Part shown: positions 1 to 7,607 of the stretch, in pieces | How the letters are laid out: every line of letters starts with the position of its first letter | Numbering within the stretch: position 1 is the stretch's first letter | Origin: JBAYNS01 sp041678625 | Lineage (GTDB): Bacteria > Patescibacteriota > Gracilibacteria > Peribacterales > Peribacteraceae | Assembly: GCA_041678625.1 (NCBI GenBank) | Contig: JBAYNS010000014.1 | Location: 1-18,215, forward strand | DNA: 18,215 bases | Direction: 5' to 3' | Position numbers and translations under genes: made by a program | Notes under the pieces: generated by a model | Databases searched by the model: none | The model's input: the letters and a program-made list of their open reading frames with translations, nothing else | What the model was told of the DNA's origin: nothing

Positions 1-9
1 CATTCTACG

Positions 10-927
10 GTGCCATTAAAAAAAGCCCGTAGGCTTCCGCGACGCTTCAATCGTCCTGTTTCCAAAGAAACAAGGCGTCTTGTGCGGCGCAGACATCGCC
101 CAAGCGGTCACCGGCGATGGACTGATTCGTTGCGCAGATTTCACCGGCGCAGCGTGCGGATATTGGCATCCTGGAGGCGTTCCCTGGCTCACTGGTTGAT
201 CGGTATTCTGATAGCTCTGTTATTGATAGCTCTGGGTCTGGTCTTTTTTTCGCCGATTATTCGCGTAAGAGAAATCCGTGTAGAACGGATGAATACGCGT
301 TTAGATGTAGAAGGAGTACAACGCATGCTTAGTCCGTTCTTCGATAGGCATCTTTTGTTTTTACAGGCGCGCGAAGTGACCCAAGTGCTTCGGCAGCATA
401 TGGCGGATATTCAGGAAGTAGTTGTACGGAAAGATTATCCATCGCAACTTACCGTGCGTATTACGCTGGATCCTCTTTTTGCAAAGCTCATTATCATGAA
501 TCCTGATGAGGCAGAGTCTGCCACGGGGACAGGAACGCACGTGGATTATCTCACAGAGCACGGCGTATATGTCGTAGCATCGGCTATTGATCAACAACAG
601 GAACTCCCCATTATTGAAATAGTGGATTGGGGCGTATGGCCAGAGGCAGGAACAGCATTGCTAACGCCGGATTTTCTCAAGAGAATGCAGGAAACGGAAC
701 GTGCTTTAACAGAGCAATTCGGGCATGTGATCACCAGACACAGGGCATTTGTCCGGGCTCAGGAGTACCACCTGCAAATTGATGGAGATAAGGAGCTCTG
801 GTTCGATAGTCGTGCTCCTCTGGAAGAACAGCTGTTGCGCTATCGAACGTTTTTGCGCAGTGTCGATTTACAGAGCGTGACACAGTACGTTGATCTGCGT
901 CTTTCCGATCGCGTGATCTACAAATAG
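10..927 (+). CDS. ftsQ: FtsQ/DivIB-type cell division protein (POTRA domain)
   Basis: Probable FtsQ, a single-pass inner-membrane divisome protein that links FtsB/FtsL to septal peptidoglycan synthesis. The 305-residue protein has a very basic cytoplasmic N-terminus (about 1-55, rich in Arg/Lys), one membrane helix (about 60-83) and then a POTRA-like segment (about 84-160, starting IRVREIRVERM) followed by a beta-rich extracytoplasmic domain. This order and length fit FtsQ. The start is the GTG at 10, but the frame stays open to base 1, so the true start may lie outside the window. A carboxypeptidase and an M23 peptidase follow on the same strand, which supports a cell-wall/division role. Sequence conservation is weak in this family, so the call rests on architecture and context. 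Confidence 0.72.
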   Translation: MPLKKARRLPRRFNRPVSKETRRLVRRRHRPSGHRRWTDSLRRFHRRSVRILASWRRSLAHWLIGILIALLLIALGLVFFSPIIRVREIRVERMNTRLDVEGVQRMLSPFFDRHLLFLQAREVTQVLRQHMADIQEVVVRKDYPSQLTVRITLDPLFAKLIIMNPDEAESATGTGTHVDYLTEHGVYVVASAIDQQQELPIIEIVDWGVWPEAGTALLTPDFLKRMQETERALTEQFGHVITRHRAFVRAQEYHLQIDGDKELWFDSRAPLEEQLLRYRTFLRSVDLQSVTQYVDLRLSDRVIYK

Positions 928-1034
928 TTCTGTGCAAATAGGCAACGTTTTTCCCTTGCTTTCCGCATGGGAGCTTCACCACAAAATTGGCAGAGAAACT
1001 TCCTCTTCTGAGAAAAAAGCTTATCCTACAAACG

Positions 1035-1892
1035 ATGTTTCGATCTGTCCTTGCAGCGTTATTGCTGGGGATGCTTCCACTTGCGTCACAAGCCCCTCAG
1101 GGGTCTTCTGCTGCGCCTGGGATCATTGCCGTTGCTCCTCCTATGGCTCCCGTGAATATCACGGAGCATTTATCTGCTTCCGGCGTTCTTATTATTGATG
1201 CCAACGGAGGGCAGGAACTCTATGCACAGCAGGCAACGGTGCGGCGGCCGATGGCAAGCCTCACCAAGCTTATGACAGCACTCATTATCGTGGAAAATCA
1301 TGAGTTTACAGAAGTAGTTGCCGTTCCTCAGGAAGTAGAAAATATCAACGGCAGTGTTATCAGTCTGCCACCAGGAGAACGTTTTACTGTCAGCGATCTT
1401 CTGAGTGCATTACTCATTGCATCATCAAACGATGCATCGTATGCACTGGCAGTATTCCACAGCGGGTCCGAGAAAGCTTTTGTGGAAGAGATGAATAAAC
1501 GGGCACAAATGTTGGGGCTAAATGACACGCACTATGCCAATGCATCGGGATTGGATAGCACTGAGCAGTGGTCCACCCCCCGGGATATTGCATGGCTTGC
1601 CTCCTTTGTTCTTAAAAAGCCGGCAATCCGGGAACGCATGGGCAAGCGTGGCAAGCGTATTCTCAGCTTGGAAGGCACGGACATTTTCCTCACGCATACC
1701 CATGCCCTCCTGCATACGGATGCATCCGTTCATGCAGGAAAAACCGGCACAACAAATGCGGCAAAAGAATGCCTGCTTTCGCTTGTGGATGTTGGTGGCA
1801 AATCCTACATTGTTGTGCTTTTGCATTCGGTTTCGCGATACATGGATATGCGCACCATTCTGGATGTTCTGGAAGGATCTACGGTTTCATAG
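1035..1892 (+). CDS. D-alanyl-D-alanine carboxypeptidase (peptidase S11, PBP5-like)
   Basis: Serine-type DD-carboxypeptidase that trims the terminal D-Ala from peptidoglycan stem peptides outside the membrane. From the ATG at 1035 the 285-residue product begins with a signal peptide (MFRSVLAALLLGMLPLASQA). It carries all three penicillin-binding active-site motifs: SLTK (S75, K78), SSN (130-132) and KTG (236-238). The C-terminal beta-sandwich domain of E. coli PBP5 is absent, giving a minimal catalytic form. An in-frame TTG at 987 would add 16 residues in front of the signal peptide, so I prefer 1035; neither start has a clear Shine-Dalgarno. Only 12 bases separate its stop from the next gene, suggesting co-transcription with the M23 peptidase. 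Confidence 0.88.
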   Translation: MFRSVLAALLLGMLPLASQAPQGSSAAPGIIAVAPPMAPVNITEHLSASGVLIIDANGGQELYAQQATVRRPMASLTKLMTALIIVENHEFTEVVAVPQEVENINGSVISLPPGERFTVSDLLSALLIASSNDASYALAVFHSGSEKAFVEEMNKRAQMLGLNDTHYANASGLDSTEQWSTPRDIAWLASFVLKKPAIRERMGKRGKRILSLEGTDIFLTHTHALLHTDASVHAGKTGTTNAAKECLLSLVDVGGKSYIVVLLHSVSRYMDMRTILDVLEGSTVS

Positions 1893-1904
1893 TCACTGCT
1901 GTTT

Positions 1905-2966
1905 GTGGTACCACTCCCCTCTACCATTCGTTGGCTCTCTACGCGCGTCAAAATCACGTGCGCAGTCATACTGGTAATCGGTTCGCTCCTGCCGCCATAC
2001 GTACCGCATGCTGCTCTTGCTCCGCAGGAAGATTCTATGGCAACGCCGCAGTTTTTGCTGGTGGAGGAAGGCTTTATCATGAAGTCTGCCTCTCTCACCC
2101 GTCAGGGGTCTCGTCGTGCATATGCAGAAGGCATTATTCATTCTGTGAAAGAAGGCGAGAGCATTGAACGTCTGGCAAGTCGTTACAGCATTACCCCGGA
2201 AACAATTCGTTGGGCAAATAAACTGGAAGCAGGCCACACCATTCAGCCAGGTGAAGAACTTTTGGTGCTGCCAGTGGATGGCGTATTGCATACGGTCAGC
2301 GGCGGTCAAAATCTCACGATTATCTCCGAACTTTACGGTGTTTCTACACAAGAAATTGCGCAGCAAAACGATATAAAAGGCGGTTTTATTTTAGCGGGGC
2401 AGGAACTCATTATCCCCGGCGGAAAGCCAATTGTTGGCAAACCCATTACGATCGCTTCTGCAGAACCTCCACCTGCACAGCCTGCCACAAAACCGAACGA
2501 TCCTCCTTCGGCGCAACCTACTACTCCGCCGAAAAAGGATGTTCCTGAACCACCTAAAGATCAGCCGCAGTACACAAGCGAACCGACACCCGGTGTTCTG
2601 CAGAAACCATGCAGTGCAGAGTGTTTTATTACCCAGTATTTCCACTCAACACATTTTGCAATCGACATGCAGGAAAAAGGAGGAGGTCCAATTTATGCAG
2701 CAGAAGCCGGAACCGTTATCCGTGCGGATTACGGATGGAGCGGAGGGTATGGCAATGTGATAGAAGTGGATCACGGCAATGAATTAATTACGCTCTATGC
2801 GCATAACAAGGAATTGTATGTAAAAGAAGGCGATCTTGTTGAGCGCGGGCAGCTTATTTCCTGGATGGGGAACACCGGATTGGTGTACGGAAAAACGGGT
2901 ATTCATGTGCACTTTGAAGTGCAGCTCAAAGGAATGAAGAAGAATCCGTTACTATATATACAGTAA
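1905..2966 (+). CDS. LysM-domain M23 family metallopeptidase
   Basis: Secreted or membrane-tethered murein hydrolase. The 353-residue product starts at GTG 1905; an N-terminal hydrophobic segment (about 16-38) acts as signal or anchor. Two LysM peptidoglycan-binding repeats follow (about 77-123 and 127-170), then a Pro-rich linker (about 186-230) and a C-terminal M23 domain. Zinc ligands are visible: H250 and D254 in HFAID, and H336 in HVH (334-336), with H300 in YAH also conserved. Since the metal site is complete it is probably an active endopeptidase rather than an EnvC/NlpD-like activator. A later ATG at 2037 would remove the signal segment and is less likely. It closes the envelope cluster with the FtsQ-like and DD-carboxypeptidase genes. 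Confidence 0.88.
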   Translation: MVPLPSTIRWLSTRVKITCAVILVIGSLLPPYVPHAALAPQEDSMATPQFLLVEEGFIMKSASLTRQGSRRAYAEGIIHSVKEGESIERLASRYSITPETIRWANKLEAGHTIQPGEELLVLPVDGVLHTVSGGQNLTIISELYGVSTQEIAQQNDIKGGFILAGQELIIPGGKPIVGKPITIASAEPPPAQPATKPNDPPSAQPTTPPKKDVPEPPKDQPQYTSEPTPGVLQKPCSAECFITQYFHSTHFAIDMQEKGGGPIYAAEAGTVIRADYGWSGGYGNVIEVDHGNELITLYAHNKELYVKEGDLVERGQLISWMGNTGLVYGKTGIHVHFEVQLKGMKKNPLLYIQ

Positions 2967-3010
2967 GCAGAACGACATTTGATAGCTTGCTGTTCTTCAA
3001 TGATGCGGTG

Positions 3011-3033
3011 GAGCTTAGCCGAAAGATAAGCTC
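3011..3033. repeat. Perfect 7-bp inverted repeat downstream of M23 gene
   Basis: GAGCTTA (3011-3017) and TAAGCTC (3027-3033) pair perfectly around a 9-base loop. It lies between the convergent M23 peptidase and tRNA-Asp genes. No T-run follows on either strand, so an intrinsic terminator is uncertain; a processing or pausing hairpin is possible. Confidence 0.4.
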
Positions 3034-3067
3034 AAGATCATGATGTCTTTATGTCGCTTAAAGATTC

Positions 3068-3144
3068 TGGCGGGGCTGACGGGACTCGAACCCGCGACCT
3101 TCCGCGTGACAGGCGGACGCTCTAACCAGCTGAGCTACAGCCCC
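3068..3144 (-). tRNA. tRNA-Asp (anticodon GTC)
   Basis: The reverse strand folds as a 77-base cloverleaf. The acceptor stem is GGGGCTG/CAGCCCC with discriminator G and an encoded CCA (3068-3070). The D arm is GCTC...GAGC. The anticodon stem TCCGC/GCGGA has loop CTGTCAC, giving anticodon GTC. The T arm has a TTCGAGT loop. GUC reads Asp codons GAC/GAU. All stems pair, with one G-U in the T stem, so the gene looks intact. It is an isolated tRNA gene. Confidence 0.96.
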
Positions 3145-3160
3145 AGTATAAAGCTGGGAA

Positions 3161-3190
3161 ACGTTACCAGCTAAGGTTACGAGAAGGCAA
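3161..3190 (-). promoter_or_regulatory. Possible promoter for tRNA-Asp
   Basis: On the minus strand TTGCCT (3185-3190) and TAACGT (3161-3166) are separated by 18 bases and would start transcription about 10 bases before the tRNA. An inverted repeat AGCTGG/CCAGCT (3152-3157, 3167-3172) flanks the -10. The match is partial. Confidence 0.35.
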
Positions 3191-3222
3191 CGAAAAAGAC
3201 CTGCTTCACCCGAATCGTGGAA

Positions 3223-3252
3223 TTGACAATGTGTTTTAATGGGGGAATTATA
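3223..3252 (+). promoter_or_regulatory. Sigma70-like promoter, possibly leaderless
   Basis: A perfect -35 TTGACA (3223-3228) is followed after 18 bases by ATTATA (3247-3252). Predicted initiation falls at about 3258-3260, on or next to the ATG at 3258. If that ATG is used, the transcript would be leaderless. It faces away from the tRNA gene and would drive the small gene and the DUF4349 gene. Confidence 0.5.
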
Positions 3253-3257
3253 TTCAC

Positions 3258-3533
3258 ATGTCAACATGCCATACTGGCGGAGAACGAGACAAAGAAGCAA
3301 AAGGTCAGCCGGAGCACAAAAAGGAGAAGCTACAAGAAGTTTCCCAACTCACGTCGAACTACCGCGAGCGACACATGGGAACTATCGGACGGGTTTGTCG
3401 ATCCCTGGGACACAGGAAGTCCGGTGGTGGTCGAATGGTAGAAGATGCAACGACGTTCTTTGGATCGCCAGAGGAGGAGGCACGGAAATGGCAAGAAGAT
3501 TATGAGCGGCAACAACAGCCGCCGCAGCCGTGA
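3258..3533 (+). CDS. Hypothetical small hydrophilic protein
   Basis: A 91-residue reading frame that I do not recognise. The product is charged and soluble, with an acidic, Gln/Pro-rich tail (ending in a Gln/Pro run after RKWQEDYE). Two other plus frames are also open here, so frame choice is uncertain. I prefer this one for two reasons: its ATG coincides with the predicted start of the TTGACA/ATTATA promoter, and its stop lies only 3 bases before the next gene's ATG, as in an operon. No membrane segment, signal peptide or Cys-rich motif is seen. It might instead be untranslated leader of the DUF4349 gene. Confidence 0.45.
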   Translation: MSTCHTGGERDKEAKGQPEHKKEKLQEVSQLTSNYRERHMGTIGRVCRSLGHRKSGGGRMVEDATTFFGSPEEEARKWQEDYERQQQPPQP

Positions 3534-3536
3534 GGC

Positions 3537-4622
3537 ATGCACATTGGTTTTCTCTCAGAAAAACAGTATCATGTGCGCATGCCTATCAAAGAATTTTTCA
3601 CCAATCTTGCAGCAAAACCCGGTGCAGCTCTAAAGATCTTTGGCCTGAGCCTGGTGGCGATCATCGTACTGGCTTTTGCGTGGCGCATTGTGGAATCTAC
3701 ATTCCAGCCTTTGTTCCAGTACGGGAACAGGCTCACTACCAGCTCTTCGCCTTCCAGAGATGAATACTATGATTCCAATGCTGAGGAAATGGCCGGGGGC
3801 AGCGTCGCGATGCAGAAGTATGATATGGATACCGCTATTGCTCCGGAACCGCCGCAGGATGGCGGTACCATCGGCGGAGATGCGGAGGAATATGAAGTCA
3901 CTGAACATAATGCAACAATCAAAACGCAAAATCTGGATGCCACCTGTACCGAAATTGAGAAGCTGAAGGGCAGGGAAGAAATCGTATTCGAGAATGCAAA
4001 TCGCTATGAGCAAGGATGCAATTACACGTTCAAAGTGGAGAATGCATTCACTCAGGAAATTCTTGCGACTATCGAGGAGTTGAACCCCGATACCCTTTCT
4101 GCAAATACCTACACCATCAAGAGGATGGTAGAGAGTTACACAAATGAATTGGAGATTCTGCAACAGAAGATGACTTCGATTGATGAGACATTCGAGAGCG
4201 CAAAAGACGCATATGCGGAGATAGAAATGCTCGCCCGCAACACGCGCGATGCCGAAAGTCTGGCAACGGTGATTGATAGCAAGGTACAGATGATCGAGCG
4301 CCTCACGCAGCAGAGAATCAATGTGAGTGAGCAGCTGAATCGCATGCAACGGGCAATGGCTGAGCAACTCGATCGTATCGACTACACGCGGTTTTACATC
4401 ACTGTGCAGGAAGATAAGTTTGTTGACGGAAAGGCGATCAAAGATTCATGGAAGACTGCAGTGAAAGAGTTCGTTCGCGATTGCAACGAAATCGTGCAGG
4501 ATGTTTCCGTGGGTCTGATCACGCTCGTACTCACCATTCTGCAGTACGTGTTGTACTTCTTCATCCTGCTCATTGTTGCGAAGTACGGGTGGAAGGGTGC
4601 GCGTGCTGTGTGGAGGAAATAA
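3537..4622 (+). CDS. DUF4349 domain-containing membrane protein
   Basis: A 361-residue membrane protein whose layout matches the DUF4349 family: N-terminal membrane helix (about 33-50), extracytoplasmic domain (about 118-320) containing a long helical coiled-coil hairpin (about 195-290), and a C-terminal membrane helix (about 325-348) with a basic cytoplasmic tail ending WKGARAVWRK. The function of the family is unknown. The start at 3537 has a weak GTGAGG six bases upstream; an in-frame ATG at 3582 (MPIKEFF) is a good alternative and keeps both helices. It follows the small gene at 3258 by 3 bases, so the two are probably co-transcribed. Confidence 0.78.
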   Translation: MHIGFLSEKQYHVRMPIKEFFTNLAAKPGAALKIFGLSLVAIIVLAFAWRIVESTFQPLFQYGNRLTTSSSPSRDEYYDSNAEEMAGGSVAMQKYDMDTAIAPEPPQDGGTIGGDAEEYEVTEHNATIKTQNLDATCTEIEKLKGREEIVFENANRYEQGCNYTFKVENAFTQEILATIEELNPDTLSANTYTIKRMVESYTNELEILQQKMTSIDETFESAKDAYAEIEMLARNTRDAESLATVIDSKVQMIERLTQQRINVSEQLNRMQRAMAEQLDRIDYTRFYITVQEDKFVDGKAIKDSWKTAVKEFVRDCNEIVQDVSVGLITLVLTILQYVLYFFILLIVAKYGWKGARAVWRK

Positions 4623-4656
4623 TTGCAAGAGCGCATCATTCAAATAGTGTGTGAAG

Positions 4657-4680
4657 TTAAAGACTGTCGTCTTTAGTTTT
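4657..4680 (+). terminator. Weak intrinsic terminator after DUF4349 gene
   Basis: TAAAGAC (4658-4664) pairs with GTCTTTA (4669-4675) around a TGTC loop, followed by GTTTT (4676-4680). The stem is AT-rich and the T-run short, so efficiency is likely modest. Confidence 0.45.
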
Positions 4681-4771
4681 GCGCTTATAACAGAGTCTAA
4701 TCCGACTATGAGTTGTTTATCTGCTCCTTATTCTATGCATGAGGAATACGTGTGCTAAGGTTGCATGCAAT

Positions 4772-5269
4772 ATGACAGACATCTTACCGAATGAAGAACC
4801 TCCGCTCACAGAAGACATAGAACACAATCTCGCGGTTTCCTTACAGGAATTGCTTCGTCAGCATGCGATTATCCTGCAGGAATGCGGGCATCCTTATCAT
4901 GCGCATGCAACGGGGAATCAGGCGCGGACATTTGCAGTGTTGTGTCCGGAGCACAGACCTCTTGCATGCGGAATATACAGCCGCATTCTCAAAAACCCTG
5001 CAGAGCATGATGCACTCATGACCGAGCTGAGTGTTCTGCTCAGGGGCGAACTGCAGGCGCTGCTGGAAACTAGCTTCCCTGCAATTTCGGAAAACAGAAG
5101 GCAGCACGTGCGAGAGCAGGCACAGGCCGGCATCACCGCAGTTCATACTCCAGAACTGTGTGCCGCTGTGATAGGGACAATACTAGAAAACAGCAACGCT
5201 GATGGGGCAGAGGGCATCAGAATCAATACCCTGGCCATTGGTGTTGCACAAGAAAGACAACTAACCTAG
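4772..5269 (+). CDS. Hypothetical protein
   Basis: A 165-residue protein from the ATG at 4772 (an in-frame ATG at 4739 would add 11 residues). I do not recognise the family. It is acidic at the N-terminus (MTDILPNEEPPLTEDIEH), mostly helical in appearance, with no membrane segment. A Cys/His-containing stretch near the first third reads CGHPYHAH, then CPEHRPLACG some 20 residues later. That spacing could bind a metal but fits no motif I can name. An AAGG lies 11 bases before 4772, too far for a good Shine-Dalgarno. It converges on gatA and ends 28 bases from the gatA stop. Confidence 0.6.
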   Translation: MTDILPNEEPPLTEDIEHNLAVSLQELLRQHAIILQECGHPYHAHATGNQARTFAVLCPEHRPLACGIYSRILKNPAEHDALMTELSVLLRGELQALLETSFPAISENRRQHVREQAQAGITAVHTPELCAAVIGTILENSNADGAEGIRINTLAIGVAQERQLT

Positions 5270-5279
5270 ACATTATGTA

Positions 5280-5320
5280 TAGAATTGATGACCAATTCTA
5301 CGCCGCCAGAGGCGGCGTAG
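5280..5320. repeat. Two overlapping hairpins at the end of gatA
   Basis: TAGAATTG (5280-5287) pairs perfectly with CAATTCTA (5293-5300). CTACGCCGCC (5298-5307) pairs perfectly with GGCGGCGTAG (5311-5320) around a 3-base loop. The two share CTA (5298-5300), which is the gatA stop codon read on the minus strand, so both cannot form fully at once. They separate two convergent genes and could act as a bidirectional transcription end, though no T-run follows. Confidence 0.6.
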
Positions 5321-6656
5321 GAACGCCTTCCGGCCATTGGGCTTCCTCGTACGCATTCGCCGCGCGCAGGAGCGTTTCCTCGCCCCACTGTGGCCCCGTA
5401 ATCTGTAGACCGATGGGAAGGTTGTTTTTAGAAAATCCACAGGGAACAGAGATGGCAGGAATGCCTGCCAGCACTTGTGGAATAGAAAAGACGTCTTCCA
5501 GATACATTGCCAGAGGGTCATCGGCATGTGCGCCGATCGTGAAGGAAGGAGTCGGTGATATAGGACCGGCGATGAGGTCAACTTCTGTAAAGGCCTGCTC
5601 AAAGTCCTGCAGAACCAGAGTACGAATCTTCTGCGCCTGACGGTAGTATGCATCGTAATATCCTGCAGAGAGAGCATAGGTGCCGATCATGATGCGGCGC
5701 TTCACCTCGTCGCCAAATCCCGCAGAACGCGCATTGAAGTAGTATTCAATCAAATCCTTTGCATTTTCCGTATGGCCGTAGCGAATGCCATCGTACCGGG
5801 CCATATTCGAGCTCACCTCCGAGGGGCAGAGAATGTAGTACGTCGGCGTGGCGTATTTGGTATGCGGAAGGCTGATTTTTTTAGTCTTTGCTCCTAATTT
5901 CTCCAGAGTCTTTACTGCTTCCATAATTGCCTGTGAAACCTCGGGATTAAGCTCGTCTGGAAAATATTCCCTGGGCACACCGATCGTGAGTCCTTTTACA
6001 TTCCCCGTAAGTGCTTTGCGGTAATCAGGAACGGGAACATCGCCCGTTGTTGCATCGTGTGGGTCATTACCTGCGATGGTACTCAGAACAACGGCAGTAT
6101 CCTCCACGTTTTTGCAGAGCGGTCCGATGGTATCCAGTGAGCTTGCCATGCTCATCACGCCGTAGCGGCTGGTGCGTCCGTACGTCACACGGAGTCCCGT
6201 GCACCCGCAAAAACCCGCGGGCTGCCGAATAGAACCGCCGGTATCGGTTCCCAAGGCGAATAGACATTCGCCCGCTGCAACGGCTGCGGCTGATCCGCCC
6301 GATGATCCTCCTGCAACACGCGTGGTATCCCACGGGCATGCTGTCACTCCATAGCATGAGGTTTCTGTACTCGCACCCATCGTGAATTCATCCGTGTTCG
6401 TCTTCCCCAGACTGATGGCACCGACACTCTTCAGGCGCCTGGTTGTTGTTGAATCGAATGGAGGCACGTAGTCCTTCTCTCTTAGCACATTCGAGCACGC
6501 GGTTGTTGGAACCCCCTCTTCGCAGTACACATCTTTCGTCAGGTATGGGATCCCCGTGAGCAGGTGATCAAAGTTCCCTTTTGAATCGAGCTTTTTGGCT
6601 TCCTCCAGGGCTCGTTCAAAGTTACGGTACACCACGGCATTAATCTTCTCGTCCAC
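5298..6656 (-). CDS. gatA: Asp-tRNA(Asn)/Glu-tRNA(Gln) amidotransferase subunit A
   Basis: Amidase subunit of GatCAB, which releases ammonia from Gln and helps convert Glu-tRNA(Gln) or Asp-tRNA(Asn) to the amidated form. The amidase-signature Ser-cisSer-Lys triad is visible: K41 (TKDVY), S118 in GGSSGGS and S142 in TDTGGSIRQPA. The annotated start is GTG 6656, giving 452 residues, but clear GatA-like sequence continues about 30 codons upstream in the same frame (LTITQAHQKLKAKEISCQEL). The family normally has about 35 more N-terminal residues. Further upstream in frame, an ATG at 6815 overlaps the gatC stop, but three stop codons from a heptamer array lie between. The gene is therefore either started at a weak or noncanonical site, or N-terminally damaged. 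gatB is not in the window. Confidence 0.92.
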   Translation of the reverse strand: MDEKINAVVYRNFERALEEAKKLDSKGNFDHLLTGIPYLTKDVYCEEGVPTTACSNVLREKDYVPPFDSTTTRRLKSVGAISLGKTNTDEFTMGASTETSCYGVTACPWDTTRVAGGSSGGSAAAVAAGECLFALGTDTGGSIRQPAGFCGCTGLRVTYGRTSRYGVMSMASSLDTIGPLCKNVEDTAVVLSTIAGNDPHDATTGDVPVPDYRKALTGNVKGLTIGVPREYFPDELNPEVSQAIMEAVKTLEKLGAKTKKISLPHTKYATPTYYILCPSEVSSNMARYDGIRYGHTENAKDLIEYYFNARSAGFGDEVKRRIMIGTYALSAGYYDAYYRQAQKIRTLVLQDFEQAFTEVDLIAGPISPTPSFTIGAHADDPLAMYLEDVFSIPQVLAGIPAISVPCGFSKNNLPIGLQITGPQWGEETLLRAANAYEEAQWPEGVPTPPLAA

Positions 6657-6748
6657 GGATTCAATGCGTTCAATACATGCGCGCGTGAGCTCTTGGCAGG
6701 AAATTTCTTTCGCTTTCAGTTTCTGGTGAGCCTGGGTGATGGTGAGAG

Positions 6749-6803
6749 TATTAGGGATTGGGGATTAGGGATTAGGGATCTGGGGCTAGGGATTGGGCTA
6801 GGA
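6749..6803. repeat. Degenerate heptanucleotide tandem repeat (ATTAGGG-like)
   Basis: About seven units of a 7-base repeat, ATTAGGG with variants ATTGGGG and CTAGGG, fill the gap between gatC and gatA. Read on the minus strand the array gives TAG (6798-6800), TAG (6786-6788) and TAA (6765-6767), all in the gatA frame. It looks like a later expansion inside what was an overlapping gatC-gatA junction. Confidence 0.85.
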
Positions 6804-6807
6804 TTTT

Positions 6808-7101
6808 TTATCCATGAGCGGATGGGGTTTCAATCTGGCGCTCCACAATGGGGAGCGGGCTTGTGGCCAGCAGCGCTTCAGGGTTTGCCTCCTGCGGGGC
6901 AACTGCATCCTCCCGAAAGCTGTTGGTCAGCCCGGTGATCTGTGCCGTGGCTTCCACAGCGCTCGTATCCACTTCCTGTAATTGATCGATATAGTTGAGA
7001 ATGGACGAAAGCTCACGCGAAAACCTCTCCACCTCTTCCTCGCTCAGGTGGAGCCGTGCGAGTTTTGCAATGTGCCGGACGTCATCGGTACTCAGAGGCA
7101 T
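6808..7101 (-). CDS. gatC: Asp-tRNA(Asn)/Glu-tRNA(Gln) amidotransferase subunit C
   Basis: Small GatC subunit that wraps GatA and GatB and stabilises the complex. The 97-residue length is normal. The opening LSTDDVRHIAKLARLHLSEE and the helical segment ending ILNYIDQLQEVDT are typical of GatC, followed by the usual variable loop and the R-E-D-A-V region. The start is ATG at 7101 with no Shine-Dalgarno. The stop overlaps an ATG (6813-6815) that is in the gatA frame, the classic translational-coupling arrangement. It is divergent from rnpA. Confidence 0.93.
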   Translation of the reverse strand: MPLSTDDVRHIAKLARLHLSEEEVERFSRELSSILNYIDQLQEVDTSAVEATAQITGLTNSFREDAVAPQEANPEALLATSPLPIVERQIETPSAHG

Positions 7102-7226
7102 AGTGGATGGAGGATATCTTCCATTACTAAGAATGGAAAATGGAAAATGGAAAATAGGGGTACTATGGAGGGTGGGTTCCTTTATATACCATTTTTCATT
7201 CTTAATTCTTCATTATTCATTTTTTT
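7102..7226. repeat. Divergent gatC/rnpA spacer with heptamer repeats and inverted repeat
   Basis: The 125-base spacer contains three AATGGAA-type heptamers (about 7132-7154) and, near rnpA, four heptamers of the CATTCTT/AATTCTT type (about 7197-7224). AAGAATGGAAAATGG (7129-7143) and CCATTTTTCATTCTT (7189-7203) are inverted copies with one mismatch, so transcripts could form a long AT-rich hairpin with a 45-base loop. A TATATA in the middle (about 7182-7188) could serve as -10 in either direction. No ribosome binding site precedes either gene. Confidence 0.6.
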
Positions 7227-7607
7227 ATGAAACTCTTCCGTTTGCGCGGCCGGAAAATATGCGAGCGTGTGCTGAAAAAGGGCACGGTGTGGCGCGGGAA
7301 AACCATGATGATTCGCTGGCTCCCAGGAGCGCCGCGTCATCCGGCTGCAAATCCAAAGGTATCGGGAATTTACATGGGAACACTCGTTTCCAAAAAACTC
7401 GCAAAATCCGCGGTTTTGCGCAACCGCATGCGCCGTCGCTGTCGCGAGGCGCTGAGGATTGCGCTGAAGGATTCGCAAGAGTTTTCTGCGATTCAGTTGT
7501 TGCTCTCGCCGCGATCCACTAGTCTGACCTGCGACTTTGCGGAAATCCAGAACGATATCCGCTCCTTTCTTTCCTCTGTCTCATCATGTCGAACAAGAGC
7601 AAGCTAA
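7227..7607 (+). CDS. rnpA: Ribonuclease P protein component
   Basis: Protein subunit of RNase P, which binds the pre-tRNA 5' leader and assists the catalytic RNA. The 126-residue basic protein has the RNR signature at about 57-77 (KKLAKSAVLRNRMRRRCREA) and the usual start with an LR..RK segment. Length is normal. The ATG at 7227 follows a T-run and has no Shine-Dalgarno. It overlaps yidC by 22 bases, the usual rnpA-yidC order. rpmH, which usually precedes rnpA, is missing, and gatC lies upstream on the other strand. Confidence 0.94.
   Translation: MKLFRLRGRKICERVLKKGTVWRGKTMMIRWLPGAPRHPAANPKVSGIYMGTLVSKKLAKSAVLRNRMRRRCREALRIALKDSQEFSAIQLLLSPRSTSLTCDFAEIQNDIRSFLSSVSSCRTRAS

Noticed and set aside
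3058..3300. 80-codon minus-strand frame over the tRNA gene
   Set aside because: Its product (AVAQLVRASACHAEGRGFES) is the familiar false translation of a tRNA.
3630..4367. 245-codon minus-strand frame opposite the DUF4349 gene
   Set aside because: Shadow of a protein with clear family architecture; the antisense product is a Cys/Leu/Ile-rich stretch typical of reversed coding sequence.
6765..6800. Reassigned stop codons as an explanation for stops in the gatA frame
   Set aside because: TAG and TAA end most other genes here (for example TAG in csrA, TAA in cysS), so readthrough by a changed code is not supported.
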